From: Chelydra serpentina
Lineage: Eukaryota; Chordata; Testudines; Chelydridae
Direction: 5' to 3'
DNA length: 64,000 nt
Assembly: GCA_037349315.1 (NCBI GenBank)
Contig: JBAIAC010000040.1
Location: 13,038,001 to 13,102,000 of the forward strand
Numbering within the stretch: position 1 is the stretch's first letter; each line of letters opens with the position of its first letter. The notes below the pieces were generated by a model. The model was not told the origin of the DNA. It ran no database searches and saw only the letters and a program-made list of their open reading frames with translations. This document shows positions 37,244-49,245 of this stretch, piece after piece. The translations under genes were made by a program, and so were the position numbers.

Positions 37244-38283
37244 TAAATAGAAGCACGTTTAAGATGTGGCCCAGCGTTTTTGCTGCTACCTGAGGACCAA
37301 AGCACGCATGCATGAAGGGTGACATTTTCAGTGTTACCCAAGTCCCGTTTTCAAAAGTGACGGAGGCACGTGGGAGCCTGAGTCACATACAAGAACTTCT
37401 AGAAAACGTTACTCTGGGTCTATTTACAAAGTGTCCTTGAAACCCTCCTCTTGATTTGACATTTGCTGCTCTGTGGGATTCTGCTAAGGACACGCGGGGC
37501 TATGGCATTCACAGCCCCCCAAGGTGCGTTCATTCCACGCAGTAGCATTCCCTGCTCCTTGGGCTCACCGCCAGGAGAGCCGGCCTGAGTTAACCAATGG
37601 AATCTGCTTCTCTAGCCGTTGTAAATTGCTGCCGGAGCAATTTTGGCGCATGGCTGGTAATGAAGTAGTCACAATTCTTATGTAAGAGGAAAATGGGCGA
37701 ACACTTGAATTTAACTGTGCAAGTGACCTTCATCCTCCCCTGTGGGAGAGAAGGATGAATACAGCTTGGTCTGATGCCTCTGAGGTGGCAGGAATCTCCT
37801 TAGTTTGTAATTAGTCCTCCTGGGCTGCATTATCGTCTCAAGGCAGCCTCCCCTGTCATTTTCACATTAAATCCCCATAACCAGGGCACATGCACTGGGT
37901 ATATTGTTAATAATGTTTTTATTCCACAAGGTGGTTCAGTGGAGATTCCCCCTCTCCTCCCCCCCCATCCTGCTTATATATATTTTTTTTCTGACATTGC
38001 TGACAATTTGGCTTGACATTTCTGTCCCTGAGTAACTCTGGTATTAAGCAAAAATTCCAGATCTCCCTTTCAGTGCTGGGTGGGGGTTTTTCCAATTACT
38101 TTTTGACTAGAACTCATCACACTGTTTGGTTTTGTTCATATCTCATTTGTCAGAGTGCCCTGGAAGATGCTCTCCGGCTCCAGTCAGCAATCCCTCCTCC
38201 CATGCTGCCTCTGCCCAGAGCCCCCTAGCACAGCAGGGGAATGCCCTGTTTGTCTGCTCTCTGAATTCCCCATCACTGTACGT

Positions 38284-38307
38284 ACACACACAGACACACA
38301 CACACAG
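38284..38307. repeat. (CA)n microsatellite
   Basis: Short interrupted CA run with GA interruptions. Confidence 0.8.
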
Positions 38308-39989
38308 TCACTTACAGCCCATTGTCAGTGCATGCCCATGTGTGTGTTTACATGATTTCCAGCAAGTCTCTGTTCATGGAGAGAAATCACTGGCTCGGAG
38401 GGACTGCTTGTGGGAGAGGGGAACCTCTAACGGTTAGGTCCCTGGGTTGGAATGTAGCCCGGGGTGGTGTATCATGTGAAATAAGTTTGGTGAGTCTCTG
38501 TCCTATTCCCATGTTCCAGTCGGTGGCATACTGTCGAGCATGGCAATTTTCAGACTTCCTGTTACTGACAGGAGAGGCTCAGGATTTGGATAGCCCGGTC
38601 TCCATGGCCCCTCCTTTCAATCAAGATCACATGCCTTTCAAAAAAAATACCTTCTAGCTCAATTGCAAGATATGGGCTTGATGCAGAAATTGCTGTGGGA
38701 AAATTCCCTGGCCTGTGCTATGCCGCTGTGCCGCGTGTTGGGATGAGACGGGATCGCTCAGGCACTGGGGCTGCATCATCTCACGGGGGTTTCTCCTCCC
38801 GGCCGATCACTGAGTCACTTCCTCTCCAGATCTCACCTGAAAACTACCACCCTCCCTGCTCCACAAGAGAGTTCAACCTCCTTGCTCTCTCTGCCTACTG
38901 CCTCCTTCCCACCCCCACGTTCCTCTCCCCCATTTTGCCCCCTCCCCTTTCTTCCTGAACTCCTCTGTAGAGCTGCTTGTGTGCGTAAGGAGGGAGCAAC
39001 ATTTACAGCACATCTCTGGGCAGCCATACGCCTGCATCTCCTTCAGCTGTTTCTTCCCTCTCTTGGGGCTCGGCTATTGTCCCCCCATTGTTTGTTCATA
39101 TCTGGGGCAGAAAAGCGGCTGACTGAATTGGGGCTCTAGTTAAAGCCATGCACCTTTCTCCACCTAACTCAGTGCACCGTGAGGCGTCACAGGGCTATAA
39201 CTGAGGTTCAGCCCGGAGACTTGATGGCTTTTATCTCTCTCCCGTGAGACAGCCAGTCTCTGATCTGCGTGTCGTTGCTGTCCTTTGAAACACGGGCACA
39301 TCCGCTTTCCTTTCAAGTGTCGAGCTCATCACTTCTCTCTCTTTTGGAGAGGAAGAGTTAATGTCAAGATGCTCGCTGCCGCTTTTTATGTTCAGCGCCA
39401 CTGCTGTGGGACCGTGAGTAACCGCAGTGTCACTCGGGTTTGGATGCAAATCCCTTCGTTCTCCATCGCAGGTGCGGGTGCTGATGGGCTGTGGCACTGC
39501 TTGCCCTTTCAGGCTTTGCTGTCAGGCTTTTGAAAAACGGAGTTGGATGCAGGGCAGCCAGTGGAAGCCGGCAACGCTGTCTATTTGGCTCTTGGGATTG
39601 TGTCTGTGGAAATCAATAAGATTAAATTTTAATTTGTTTTCTATCTCAGTGCTTGTTCCTTCAGAAGGGCACTGCTATGTATCTATAAATATAACTGTGG
39701 TGGAAAATTGAAATTCAAAGGATTTTTTTTAATACTCTTTTTTTAAAAAAAAAATCCTACTGCTCTTCTGTCTGTATGGAATGTATTTCCCTGTCTATCC
39801 ATTTGCCCTCATAAAGCATGTTCAGCATTGCTGGTTCTTCCATAAATAAGTGAATAAATAAACTAAAGCTTTTAATGTTCCCAAGTAGAATCCAGCCTCT
39901 TGTTATCTATTTACTTTCTCTGTTGCAACAGGATTAATCCACTTCCCTTCAAAGGCATGGGGTGTGATTTTGATCCCATAGTGGTTTTA

Positions 39990-40060
39990 CACCAGTGTAA
40001 CTGTGATTTCAGTGGACTTACTCCTGATTTATACTAGCCAGTATAAATCAGGGCTAAAGT
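39990..40060. repeat. hairpin repeat near the hAT insertion
   Basis: Perfect 13-bp arms CCTGATTTATACT (40023-40035) and AGTATAAATCAGG (40040-40052) enclose a 4-nt loop. The flanking TTTACACCAGTGTAACTGTG resembles a word seen in other reptile repeats, and a related phrase occurs near 42895-42970. Confidence 0.5.
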
Positions 40061-40115
40061 GTCAATGTGAAAACCCCGTGTTAAATAAATCTGTCTCAGT
40101 AGAACACCTTTTGAA

Positions 40116-41733
40116 TGGGGCTGTCGACTAATCGCAGTTAAATCATGCAATTAACTGAAAAAAAATTAATTGCGATTAATTGCAGTTTTAATCACTGTTA
40201 AACAATAGAATACCAACTTAAAATGTATTTAATATTTTGGATGTTTTTCTACGTTTTCATATACATTGTATTCTGTGTTGTAATTGAAATCAAAGTGTAT
40301 ATTATTTTTTATTACAAATATTTGCACTGTAAAAATGATAAAAGAAATAGTATTTTTCAATTCACCTCATACAGGTACTGTAGTGCAATCTCTTTGTCAT
40401 GAAAGTACAACTTGCAAATGTAACATTTTCTTTTTGTTACATAACTGCACTCAAAAACAAAACAATGTCAAACTTCAGAGCCTGCAAGTCTACTCAGTCC
40501 TACTTCTTGTTCAGCCAATTGCTAAGGCAAACAAGTTTGTTTACATTTACAGGAGATAATGCTGCCCTCTTCTTACTTACAATGTCACCAGAAAGTGAGA
40601 ACAGGCATTTGCATGGCACTTTTGTAGCCAGCATTACAAGGAATTTACTTGCCAGATATGCTAAACATTCGTATGCCCCTTCATGCTTCGGCCATCATTC
40701 CAGAGGACATCTTCCATGCTGATGACACGCGTTAAAAAAATAATGTGTTCATTAAATGTATGACTGAACTTCTTGGGGGAGACTTGTATGTCCCTTGCTC
40801 TGTTTTACCGACGTTCTGGCACCTATTTCATGTTATACCAGTCTTGGATGATGACCCAGCGTGTGTTGTTTATTTTAAGAACACTTTCACTGCAGATTTG
40901 ACAAAACGCAAAGAAGGCACCAATGTGAGATTTCTAAAGATAGCTACAGCACTTGACCCGAGGTTTAAGAATCTGAAGTGCCTTCCAAAATCTGAGAGGG
41001 ATGAGGTGTAGCGCATGCTTTCAAAAGTCTTAAAAGAGCAACACTCCAATGCGGAAGCTACAGAACCTGAACCACCAAAAGAGAAAATCAACCTTCTGCT
41101 GGTGGCATCTGACTCAGATGATGAAAATGAACATGCGTCGGACCGCACTGCTTTGGATTGTTATCGAGCAGAACCAGCCATAAGCATGGACGCATGTCCT
41201 CTGGAATGGTGGTTGAAGCATGAAGGGACATATGAATCTTTAGCCCTTCTGGCATGTAAATATCTTGCGACGCTGGCTACAACAGTGCCATGAGAACGCT
41301 TATTCTCACTTTCAGGTGACATTGTAAACAAGAAGCAGGCAGCATTATGTCCTGCAAATGTAAACAGACTTGTTCGTCTGAACGATTGGCTGAACAGGAA
41401 ATAGGACTGAGTGGACTTTATTTTTGAGTACAGCTTTTTTTATACATAATTCTACATTTGTAAATTCAACTTTCATGATAAAGAGATTGCACTACAGTAC
41501 TTGTATTAGATGAATTGAAAAATACTATTTCTTGGTTTTTTTACAGTACAAATACTTACAATCAAAAATAAATATAAAGTAACCACTGTACACTTTGTAT
41601 TCTGTGTTGTAATTGAAATCAATATATTTGAAAATGTAGAAAACATACCAAAATATTTAAATGAATGGTATTCTGTTATTGTTTAACAGTGCGATTAATC
41701 GTGATTAATTTTTTTAATCGCTTGACAGCCCTA
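40116..41733 (+). mobile_element. foldback hAT element with about 600-bp inverted arms
   Basis: Termini are TGGGGCTGTC and, reversed, TAGGGCTGTC, between identical 8-mers CTTTTGAA at 40108-40115 and 41734-41741. The left arm (about 40116-40727) is an inverted, diverged copy of the right arm (about 41175-41733). The arms share terminal and subterminal sequence and also the 3' coding end of the transposase, so the left arm contains that coding end in antisense. About 450 bp of unique sequence lie between. A 28-bp segment (40266-40293 and 41595-41622) is in direct, not inverted, orientation in the two arms. Confidence 0.9.
40745..41405 (+). pseudogene. hAT transposase C-terminal remnant
   Basis: One reading frame runs through the spacer and right arm with in-frame stops at 41009-41011 and 41291-41293. 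It keeps LKIATALDPRFKNLKCL (typical of the hAT catalytic-fold end), a LLLVASDSDDENEHA acidic linker, and the dimerisation-domain signature: PLEWWLKHEGTYESLALLAC, LATLATTVP, ERLFSLSGDIVNKK and VNRLVRLNDWLN. The N-terminal zinc finger and most of the catalytic domain are missing. The retained piece matches the hAT C-terminal dimerisation region used by ZBED-like proteins. It is non-functional as it stands. Confidence 0.85.
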
Positions 41734-44700
41734 CTTTTGAACATTAAAGCTGAAAGAATTTTAAAAATCTAATTTACTTTGCATCATTTGTTGATGTATT
41801 TATTTTATTTTTTGAGCTCTGCTTATTTGGACAACTAAACAAAAAAAGACTGATCGGTTTCACTTTTGTTTCTGGTCAGTTTCGCTCTCAGGTTCTGATG
41901 TGCTAAACAATGAGGCCAGATTTGCCTTTCGATTGTTACAGTGGAACAGTTAGAGGGGGAAAAAAAATCTTTGTTATTGATATTTAAAAATATGAGGTAA
42001 GCATCATTTTAGCATTACAGATGTATTGCAAGCAGATACAATTAAATCTTCTGACGCCCCCAGCACCTTGGAATTCTTTTGCTTTCTATCAGAGATTTAA
42101 AGCAAAATAGACTTTTGCCCTCCGTCTATTTATTTTCTTCCTCAGGGCTCAGAAGTTCCATGTAAGTGTGGGGATTTTCTCTGTCCGCTGAGAGTCATCC
42201 AGACCAAGTGATGCTGTATCCTAGGCTTTCAGAGGGGCTGGAAATAACCGCAGTAAGTGCGGTAACTCCCAGAAGCTCTGAGGAGAGGAACGTAAGCCGT
42301 ACTATACTTTATTATCACTTCCAAAGGCGGCCTTAGCATTTCAGTTTTCATTTGAAAGTGCCTTCTGAATGGGAGGTAACTTTGCAGTCTGCTGGCTAGG
42401 ATATTTATATATAATTCCACCCCCCCTGGGATGTCTGCACCTCTATCACTTGGTGTGATGGAGTATGACACACTCAGCCACAGAAACCCACTTAAAATGA
42501 CTAGCAAAAGACAAGTCCTCGGAGGCAAGAGCGGAACAGAAATGAGTCGGCCAGTCACGCTCTGCACAGGAAATGTTGGGAGGATTATTAATACACATCT
42601 CCAATATGACCCATTTCCCCAGTTTTCTGATTATGCTTGATGAGTCATTTGCAAACAAAGTTGGTTGTCTGTCTGTCTGCAGCACAGCCCATTGCAGATA
42701 CTACCTGCTAGGTAGAATTCCAGTAACACTCTTTCAAACTTTCCAGTTGTGCTTTTGCAGCTAGAATAGCAGCGCAGAATTCACGGTGCCCACAATGCCT
42801 CGTTCAGGGTGTTCCCATAGGGAATGGTGTATATGCTCTTGAAAAATTTTATTCTCGGCTCTTCAACTGTGGGACCAATTGATGGCCGTGTGAATTCCAC
42901 CAATCTGACTGCATTGACTTCAGTGGAGTGACTACTTATTTGCACCATTGTAACCGAGATCAGAATCCGTCCTGCTGCTTTAATAGACAAGTCTTGTTAC
43001 CCAGCCTGTGGCGGTGAATTCATGATCTAAATGGCCAGGCCAGAACGTAGTCATGCAGTGAATGTTTCCAGCACTGCTCTGGGTATTCTCCTGCCTCTTT
43101 AAGAGATTTGCTTGTCTCAGTGCAGGGCATGCCTGATCCTGAATGAGAATGCTTATGTTCTTAGGCATGGCCTGGCTTTGAGTGCTGCATTTGCTCTCTA
43201 TGAAATGCTATAAATAACCCGGAGAGCATGGTTCAGCACTGGCGGCTGTGAGTGTATATGGAACGATGGTTGGAAAAATTCCAGGAAAACGCCCCCTTCT
43301 AATTCCGGATCCGCTTTCTCAAAATAACTGTGTGTTTCCTCATCTTTGGGTTTTGTTTTTTTTCCAAACCAATCCTCCTCCTCCCTCCCCCCCCACTTTA
43401 GGGCAGGGACTGTCCCTCCCTGTGAGCCCTGGTTTCAGTTTGGGCCTCCCGGTGCTACTGTAAAACCCATAAACCTTGCTCATCCCTGTGTCTGGAGACC
43501 CCAAAATCCCCATGTGAAGACCTAATGCTTTGCCTTTTACATTATGTCAAATCACGCCCCTCAGTGTGTACTTTCCTAAAAGCTGTGGAGGCTTCTCCAC
43601 AACCCTAGCAAGAGATCGAACTCTGCTCTCACTTACATTGGTGCTAAATCCGGAGTCACTCCACTCAAGTAGAGTGGCTGTGGTATAAATGGGGGCAGAA
43701 TTCTGCCCCCAAGGTGCTAGCTTCTGTTCAGATGCTGAGCCACTGATGGATGGGATGTCTGGAATCTGTACTGAATCTGGAAAAGACGCCATTAACTGCT
43801 TGCTGAGGAACAGTGGAGGGAATATAAAACCAGTGGGATTTTCATTCATCACACTAAGAACAATGCCTAGATCTGCTCGTTAATGTCTTGGTGACAGAGC
43901 CGTGGAGTTTTTCTTTGTTAAATAACACACATTCAGAACCCTGGGCTTGCTGACTGAGTGTGAGGATGGACACACTGTCAGGTTGATCATTATGGGCTCA
44001 GAATGCTCCTGATGAAATCAATAGGGAAAAAAATCCCATTGCTTCACAGGGAAGTAGCATTGAGCCCTAAGTGGAAATCCTGATCCCCATTAGGTGCCCA
44101 TAGAAGGGCACAGAAGCAGTGGAACAGCCACCCTTCTGCTGCAAAGATCCCGCTAATGCTGGAGGAGCGCTAGGCCTCCTTTGCACACTGCCCTTCGCCT
44201 GCCTTCCTGGACCAGGCTTTGTCCCTGAGCCTGCAGAACTGGAGCGTGTTCTCCTGATGCTGTCTGTCCTTCAGCAAAAGTCTTATAGTAGGACTGTGGG
44301 GCAACTTTGGCTAGCTAATATCTGTCATTAACCTCTCCGCCACCCACCTCTTGCCTCTGCCTGTGTGGCCTTTTAAATAGCTTGTTACGATCTGATCAAT
44401 GCAGCAAGGCGCGTCAGCAATTACATTATGTGTCAAGTGTTAATCAGGCAGCTTTGGTGATAGAGGCATTGCTTTGTGTACGTACAGCGAGATGCCGTGC
44501 CCAGAATACTTTCCCCAGCACTGTTACATTCTGCAGATGTGTGTGTGAATCAGTTAACGTGAGAGGAATGATGTCACTCTTTTCGATTCCCAGCTACGTT
44601 CTCCCCGCAGTGTTTTGCCTCTGGTCGTCTCATTAAGTTGTCTAAATATGACAAGTGTGGCAGCCAAACACATTCAGCTTTATTCTGAGTTAATCTCATC

Positions 44701-45175
44701 ATACACACAGGCTTTCGGCAACATCAGCCTCTATACGCGGCGGCGGATTGTGCCAGGACATCTTGCTTTTGTGCGCCAGTGTCTGTGATAATGGGCCTTT
44801 GCAGTGAAAGACTGCCTCTAATTTTGTGGGCACGATCTTGTGCCCGCAATTAATTGCACCTGCCGTTCATCGGTGTGACGTTTTGTACCAAGCGTGCGCC
44901 AGAGTCGGTGTTGGTAAGCTAAGAGGTGGATGCTTAAGGAGAAATTTGTGCACACTCCTGCACAGCTAGCTAAATGCCTACATTGCACATGCTGTTCGGG
45001 ATTTTTCAAAGCACTCAGAGTTGGCCTAACTCTGCTCCTATTGACAATCTCACCCACTGTTTTTAAGCGTTCGTACGTTTTTAATATCGCTGCAGCAGTA
45101 TTCTCCAAGATCCTAGTGTTTTATAGATCTCCCAGAGACCTGAAAATTCTAGGCTCATTGGGGTTAAACTTCTAA

Positions 45176-45462
45176 GGGTATGTCTATACTTACCCGTCGC
45201 GTCGGAGGCGCGGGATCGATGTTCTGGGTTCGATTTATCGCGTCTTGTCAAGACGCGATAAATCGAACCAGGAAGTGCTCCGCTGTCGACGCTGGTAATC
45301 CAGCTCGACGAGCGGAGTAGGCGGAGTCGACGGGGGAGCCTGCGCGCCGCGTCTGGACCACAGGTAAGTTCGAACTAAGGTACTTCGACTTCAGCTACGT
45401 TATTAACGTAGCTGAAGTTGCGTATCTTAGTTCGACAGGGGGGGGTTAGTGTAGACCTAGCC
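45176..45462 (+). mobile_element. double-hairpin Harbinger-like MITE, copy 3
   Basis: Flanked by TAA at 45173-45175 and 45463-45465. Termini are GGGTATGTCTATACT and AGTGTAGACCTAGCC. The left hairpin is a perfect 21-bp palindrome with a single-base centre (arms 45227-45247 and 45249-45269, starting GGTTCGATTTATCG). The right hairpin pairs TTCGACTTCAGCTACGTTA with TTAACGTAGCTGAAGTTGCG. The interior is strongly CpG-rich, unlike the flanking intron. Confidence 0.75.
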
Positions 45463-46854
45463 TAAATGTTTAATATTGACAAGTCCAGGGACAGGCGTAA
45501 CTCGTACAAATTAGCGAGGATGAATGCACAACCATGGAAACAGATATATTACTGAGCATGCAGAACTAATACATAGTGACCTTTTGTCAGATGGGTGCCC
45601 AAGCCTCGGAGTGTGCAGCCCACTAATGGCATTGATAGACTCCAGTTGGCTTTTGTTGACCGGTTTATATTAGTTACAGAACTGAGGCTTGTTTAACTTC
45701 CATTTCCTCCCCTAAGACTGGAAATTAAATGCAATAACTTCAACAGCGCAATGGTAAAAGTTGTCAGCTGGGGTGAACTGGCTTTAAGGTTGAATCTTTG
45801 CATGTAAGCATTACGAGAGTCTTTTTAATTTGGTCATCACATAGACTTTCTCAGACATTCGTATAGTGGTTTCATTTTTGGAACTTTAGATACATATGTA
45901 TCTAAAATGTATGCAGATGTAAAGTCATGTAATTACCGTCTGTTCCAATGTCTGTGTGTAAGGGTCAGAGTTAAGGTTGTTGTGTTCAGCCATAGCCTGA
46001 TGTGCAGCCATTGCAGTGATGTATTTTTGCATGCGATTATGTTCTGCTACAGCAATGGTGAAGCACGGTGGGGATAGTTTAACTTTATAATGAGAGGCTA
46101 CGTTGCATTTCACAGGTAGAGATCTATACAACTGCAATCTATGGAGTTGTGATGGCATTATATGAACAGTGCTGGCTACAGGATGATGTGTTTTCCCTTC
46201 TTAATAAATCTAGCAGGAAATCTACAGTACAAGCCATTGTTTCCTAACGGAAGGGATCTTGCATGGAAAAGTCCCTTTTTGGCAGTTGTCCCTTTTTATG
46301 GGTAGGGATAAACGTTTTTCTTATCACGCAGGCCATATGTTACATCCCAGCGATACAGTGCTTTACAGATGGGAGCATTTGTGTTCACGGAGACGTTCCC
46401 TGGCTGTGGTCCGTAGATCACTCGCTGATGGTCCCATGGGGCTGACTCCTCCTAGTTTCCAGTTGTGAAATGGCAATTAAAGACGCTAAAAATACCATAT
46501 TACTGCATCAAGCTGCTTTCCCATGTAAGCAGTGGCCTGTGGGCGTCACAGGGGTGTGGTAAGGGGCAAGGACAAGTTGGATGATCTCTCTCTTCAGTTG
46601 TGGCACATGCTGCGGAAAGAATGTGTGAACCGCGGTGTTAGCGGGGATCCTAAATCCTGGTCCGCCATCACAGCCATCTCTCGTAGAGCAGCTTCCAGCT
46701 AGCGTCCCACTTTCCTTAGCTCGGGAGCAGACCGGCCGTACGGGGTTAACGCAAAAGACACTGGGAGAGGGCAGGCTTCTCCACAGTGTGTTCTTCAGCC
46801 GGATAGTTTGGCTTGTGTGGTTTCTGAGCTACCAGACTGACCTGTTAGTGGAGC

Positions 46855-46925
46855 TGATCCTTTAGCTTTCAGGGTGGAGCTTGTGCTTTGGAGCCTAAGG
46901 GTGAGAGTTCAAATCCTTCGCTTCC
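46855..46925 (+). repeat. possible tRNA-like fragment
   Basis: The word GAGAGTTCAAATCCTTCGC fits a B box, and TTAGCTTTCAGGGTGGAGC upstream resembles an A box at about the right distance. The anticodon stem does not pair, so it is not a tRNA gene. It may be a worn SINE head. Confidence 0.25.
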
Positions 46926-47107
46926 TCCCGGTGTAGCTGATGGGGCCTGGATGCCTCAAATAGCCAAGCCCGACAAGCGGAGTTTAAAGAAGCTTTGTGC
47001 ACAAGAATAAATACCATTGTGTAAATAAGCAACTCCTTTTTTTTTTTGATCAAACAACATGCTGTAATCTAAGTCGCATTTAAGGCAAATTTTTGCTTTG
47101 TCTTTTT

Positions 47108-47230
47108 GTCAAATGCATACATTCCAAGGCCAGAAGGGACCATTGTGATAATCTAGTCTGATCACCTGTATAACTCAGGCCATGCCGGAGAGAGAGCCAT
47201 TGCATTCGCAGATACATGTCGCAAGATCCA
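47108..47230 (-). mobile_element. CR1 LINE 3' tail fragment
   Basis: The block CCAAGGCCAGAAGGGACCAT followed by ATCTAGTCTGATCACCTG is the CR1 3' end in reverse. It is short and without coding sequence. Confidence 0.6.
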
Positions 47231-48639
47231 TTCTGGCAACTTCACAGATATCCAGGGACTAGCAGAATCCTCAGCACCAAGGCGCTTTCATGGCGATTTT
47301 GATGGGTGAAATGCAAGACAATTAAGCTGCATCTCTTCAGTGCTAGTTTGCTGTCTGTAGCTAATTGAATTGCATCACTGGTAGCTGAAGTGATGTGGGG
47401 CTGATTGGAATATAGTCTGAATTGGTGAGAACAGAAACCAAGTGGAGATAATACAACTGACCACTGGGTGGCTTCCATGTCTGCGAGATAAACCTAGCTC
47501 TGAATGCTGGCGAGGTCTGTTTTGCAAATCTGTGGTGGGACAGATTGTTGGTCGACACTTATCCCATCCCTATCCCCGCTACAGAGCTTGAAACACCCCT
47601 TCTTCTATATTGAATGGTCATGTATCAAATGACCCAAAGGGAAGAGACTTGGAAAAACGGGGGAAATCAAATGGGCATCTCGGGGATTTAGCTACCCAGA
47701 CAGACATGGCCCTGCCAGTGAGAAAGCCGTGCCCCCTGCCTGACAATCACGGCCTCGCTGATCTCAGTTGTCTTGGTGGGGGGCCTAGAGTGAAATGTGG
47801 GCCTGCATCTACCATGACCCTAGACTAAAAGGCTTGATAGTGTGGTAAGGGGACCTCGAAGTGCATCTGATGGCTCTCTGCCAGCTAGTGCTGTGTGCAG
47901 ATTATAGGCACCACTGATTCCCAGGCATCTCTGTGCCAGTCAGCAGGCAGACAGCTGTGAGTTGCAAATGCAGCAGCTACTGGATCATATTCAGGGGATG
48001 CCCAAGATGGAGCAAATTGTACAAATCTAGCCGGGCATGGTCCACCTTTGAGAGGAAAGTCTGGGCATTGAGAGAGTTGGCCTTGCTGAGCCCCCATCCC
48101 AACATTATCTGTTAATCTCTTAGTTCTGAGTTTGGCGATTCCTCCTGGTCCTGCCTATTGTAGGTAGACTTTTATACTGGGCTAAATATGCAAAAAAGAG
48201 GCAACGCAAAGAGCCATGTATTTTTTTGCAGCATGTTTCTCTTTGCCCTTTGCTGGAACTGCATTTATTTGTGTTTGCAAACGAACTCTCTCCTTCCTCT
48301 CTCCACCTGCTGGATCTGTCAGTGAAGTCCCAATCCTCTGCTTATGGCATCACACACAATCCCCGTGAAGTGTCTCCACTGTGGGGACCAGCGAGGGGAG
48401 ACAATCCTTTGTTAATGAGGAAAGTGACGAGGAACCTTGTTAGAAACACAGAGAAAATGCTAGGTGAGCATTATCGTTGGGGGGAAAAGACTGTCCTTTT
48501 CTAGAGGCTGATGTTCCAGAGGTGAGCCAGGAACAAGTACAGCCCAGGCAGGCGGCAATGCAATATCCCCACACTGAATCCACCCAGCATCCCCTGGAGC
48601 AGAAAGGGGTGTGCCAGGAATATGTATCTTTCAGCAGGC

Positions 48640-48900
48640 CACAGCTGCGGGGCTGTCTAGTGGGTAGAGCACTGGACTGGGGCTGGAGAGACCTGGGTTC
48701 TATTCCTGGCTCTGCTGTTGACCAACCTTGCCCAAATCATTTAAATGCGCCGTGTCTCAGTTTCCCCACCTGTAAAATGGGGACGCACGATACTGACCTC
48801 CATTGTAAAGTGCTCTGCTGATGAAATGTGCTGTGAACGAGCTGCGTGCTGGTGGTGGTATTACTCTGCCTGGTGGGGAAAGCTCCTTTGCTGCATGATT
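48640..48900 (+). mobile_element. tRNA-derived SINE
   Basis: The tRNA-like head has an A-box region GTCTAGTGGGTAGAGCAC and B box GGTTCTATTCC (about 48696-48706), with CTGGACTGGGGCTGG between. The body TGTCTCAGTTTCCCCACCTG and a tail with AAAGTGCTCTGCTGATGAAA follow. It is on the same strand as NCOR2 and well preserved. Confidence 0.75.
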
Positions 48901-49144
48901 CGGTTATATTGGGGTGACGTCAGCTGAGTTAGTTCCAAATCACAACAATGTGAGAGGAGAATCCAGCCCCTTGCACCCACACATCCTGCAGCACGTGGAA
49001 TAGTTTGAAACTCACCCTGGTTTGCTGGGCAAATTGTCACTGGTCAGGTGAGCTCCTGGGGCTGGTTAGTGGACGGGTAGCAGGGGCTGGCTAGTGGATG
49101 ACTGCAGGCGTGAGTGAGCTCCTTTTTTGATCCTGGGACCCAAC

Positions 49145-49245
49145 CTGCAAAAGTGCTCACATGCAAATCAGCTCTTCTGTGTGGGTGTGCAAGGCCTTGG
49201 TATTTGCACACCTACCATCTGCGTTTGCACTTTTGAGGCTCTGCC
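49145..49245. repeat. weak inverted repeat
   Basis: The left part CTGCAAAAGTGCTCACATGC pairs imperfectly with the right part GCGTTTGCACTTTTGAGGC. It may be a small decayed MITE. Ends are not defined. Confidence 0.3.

Noticed and set aside
45190..45360. CpG-dense stretch as a promoter island
   Set aside because: It coincides exactly with a MITE that has target duplications, and the CpGs belong to the element.
46855..46925. tRNA gene
   Set aside because: B-box-like word only, with no anticodon stem pairing.
48640..48730. tRNA gene
   Set aside because: A and B boxes are present but the cloverleaf does not close. It is the head of a SINE with body and tail.
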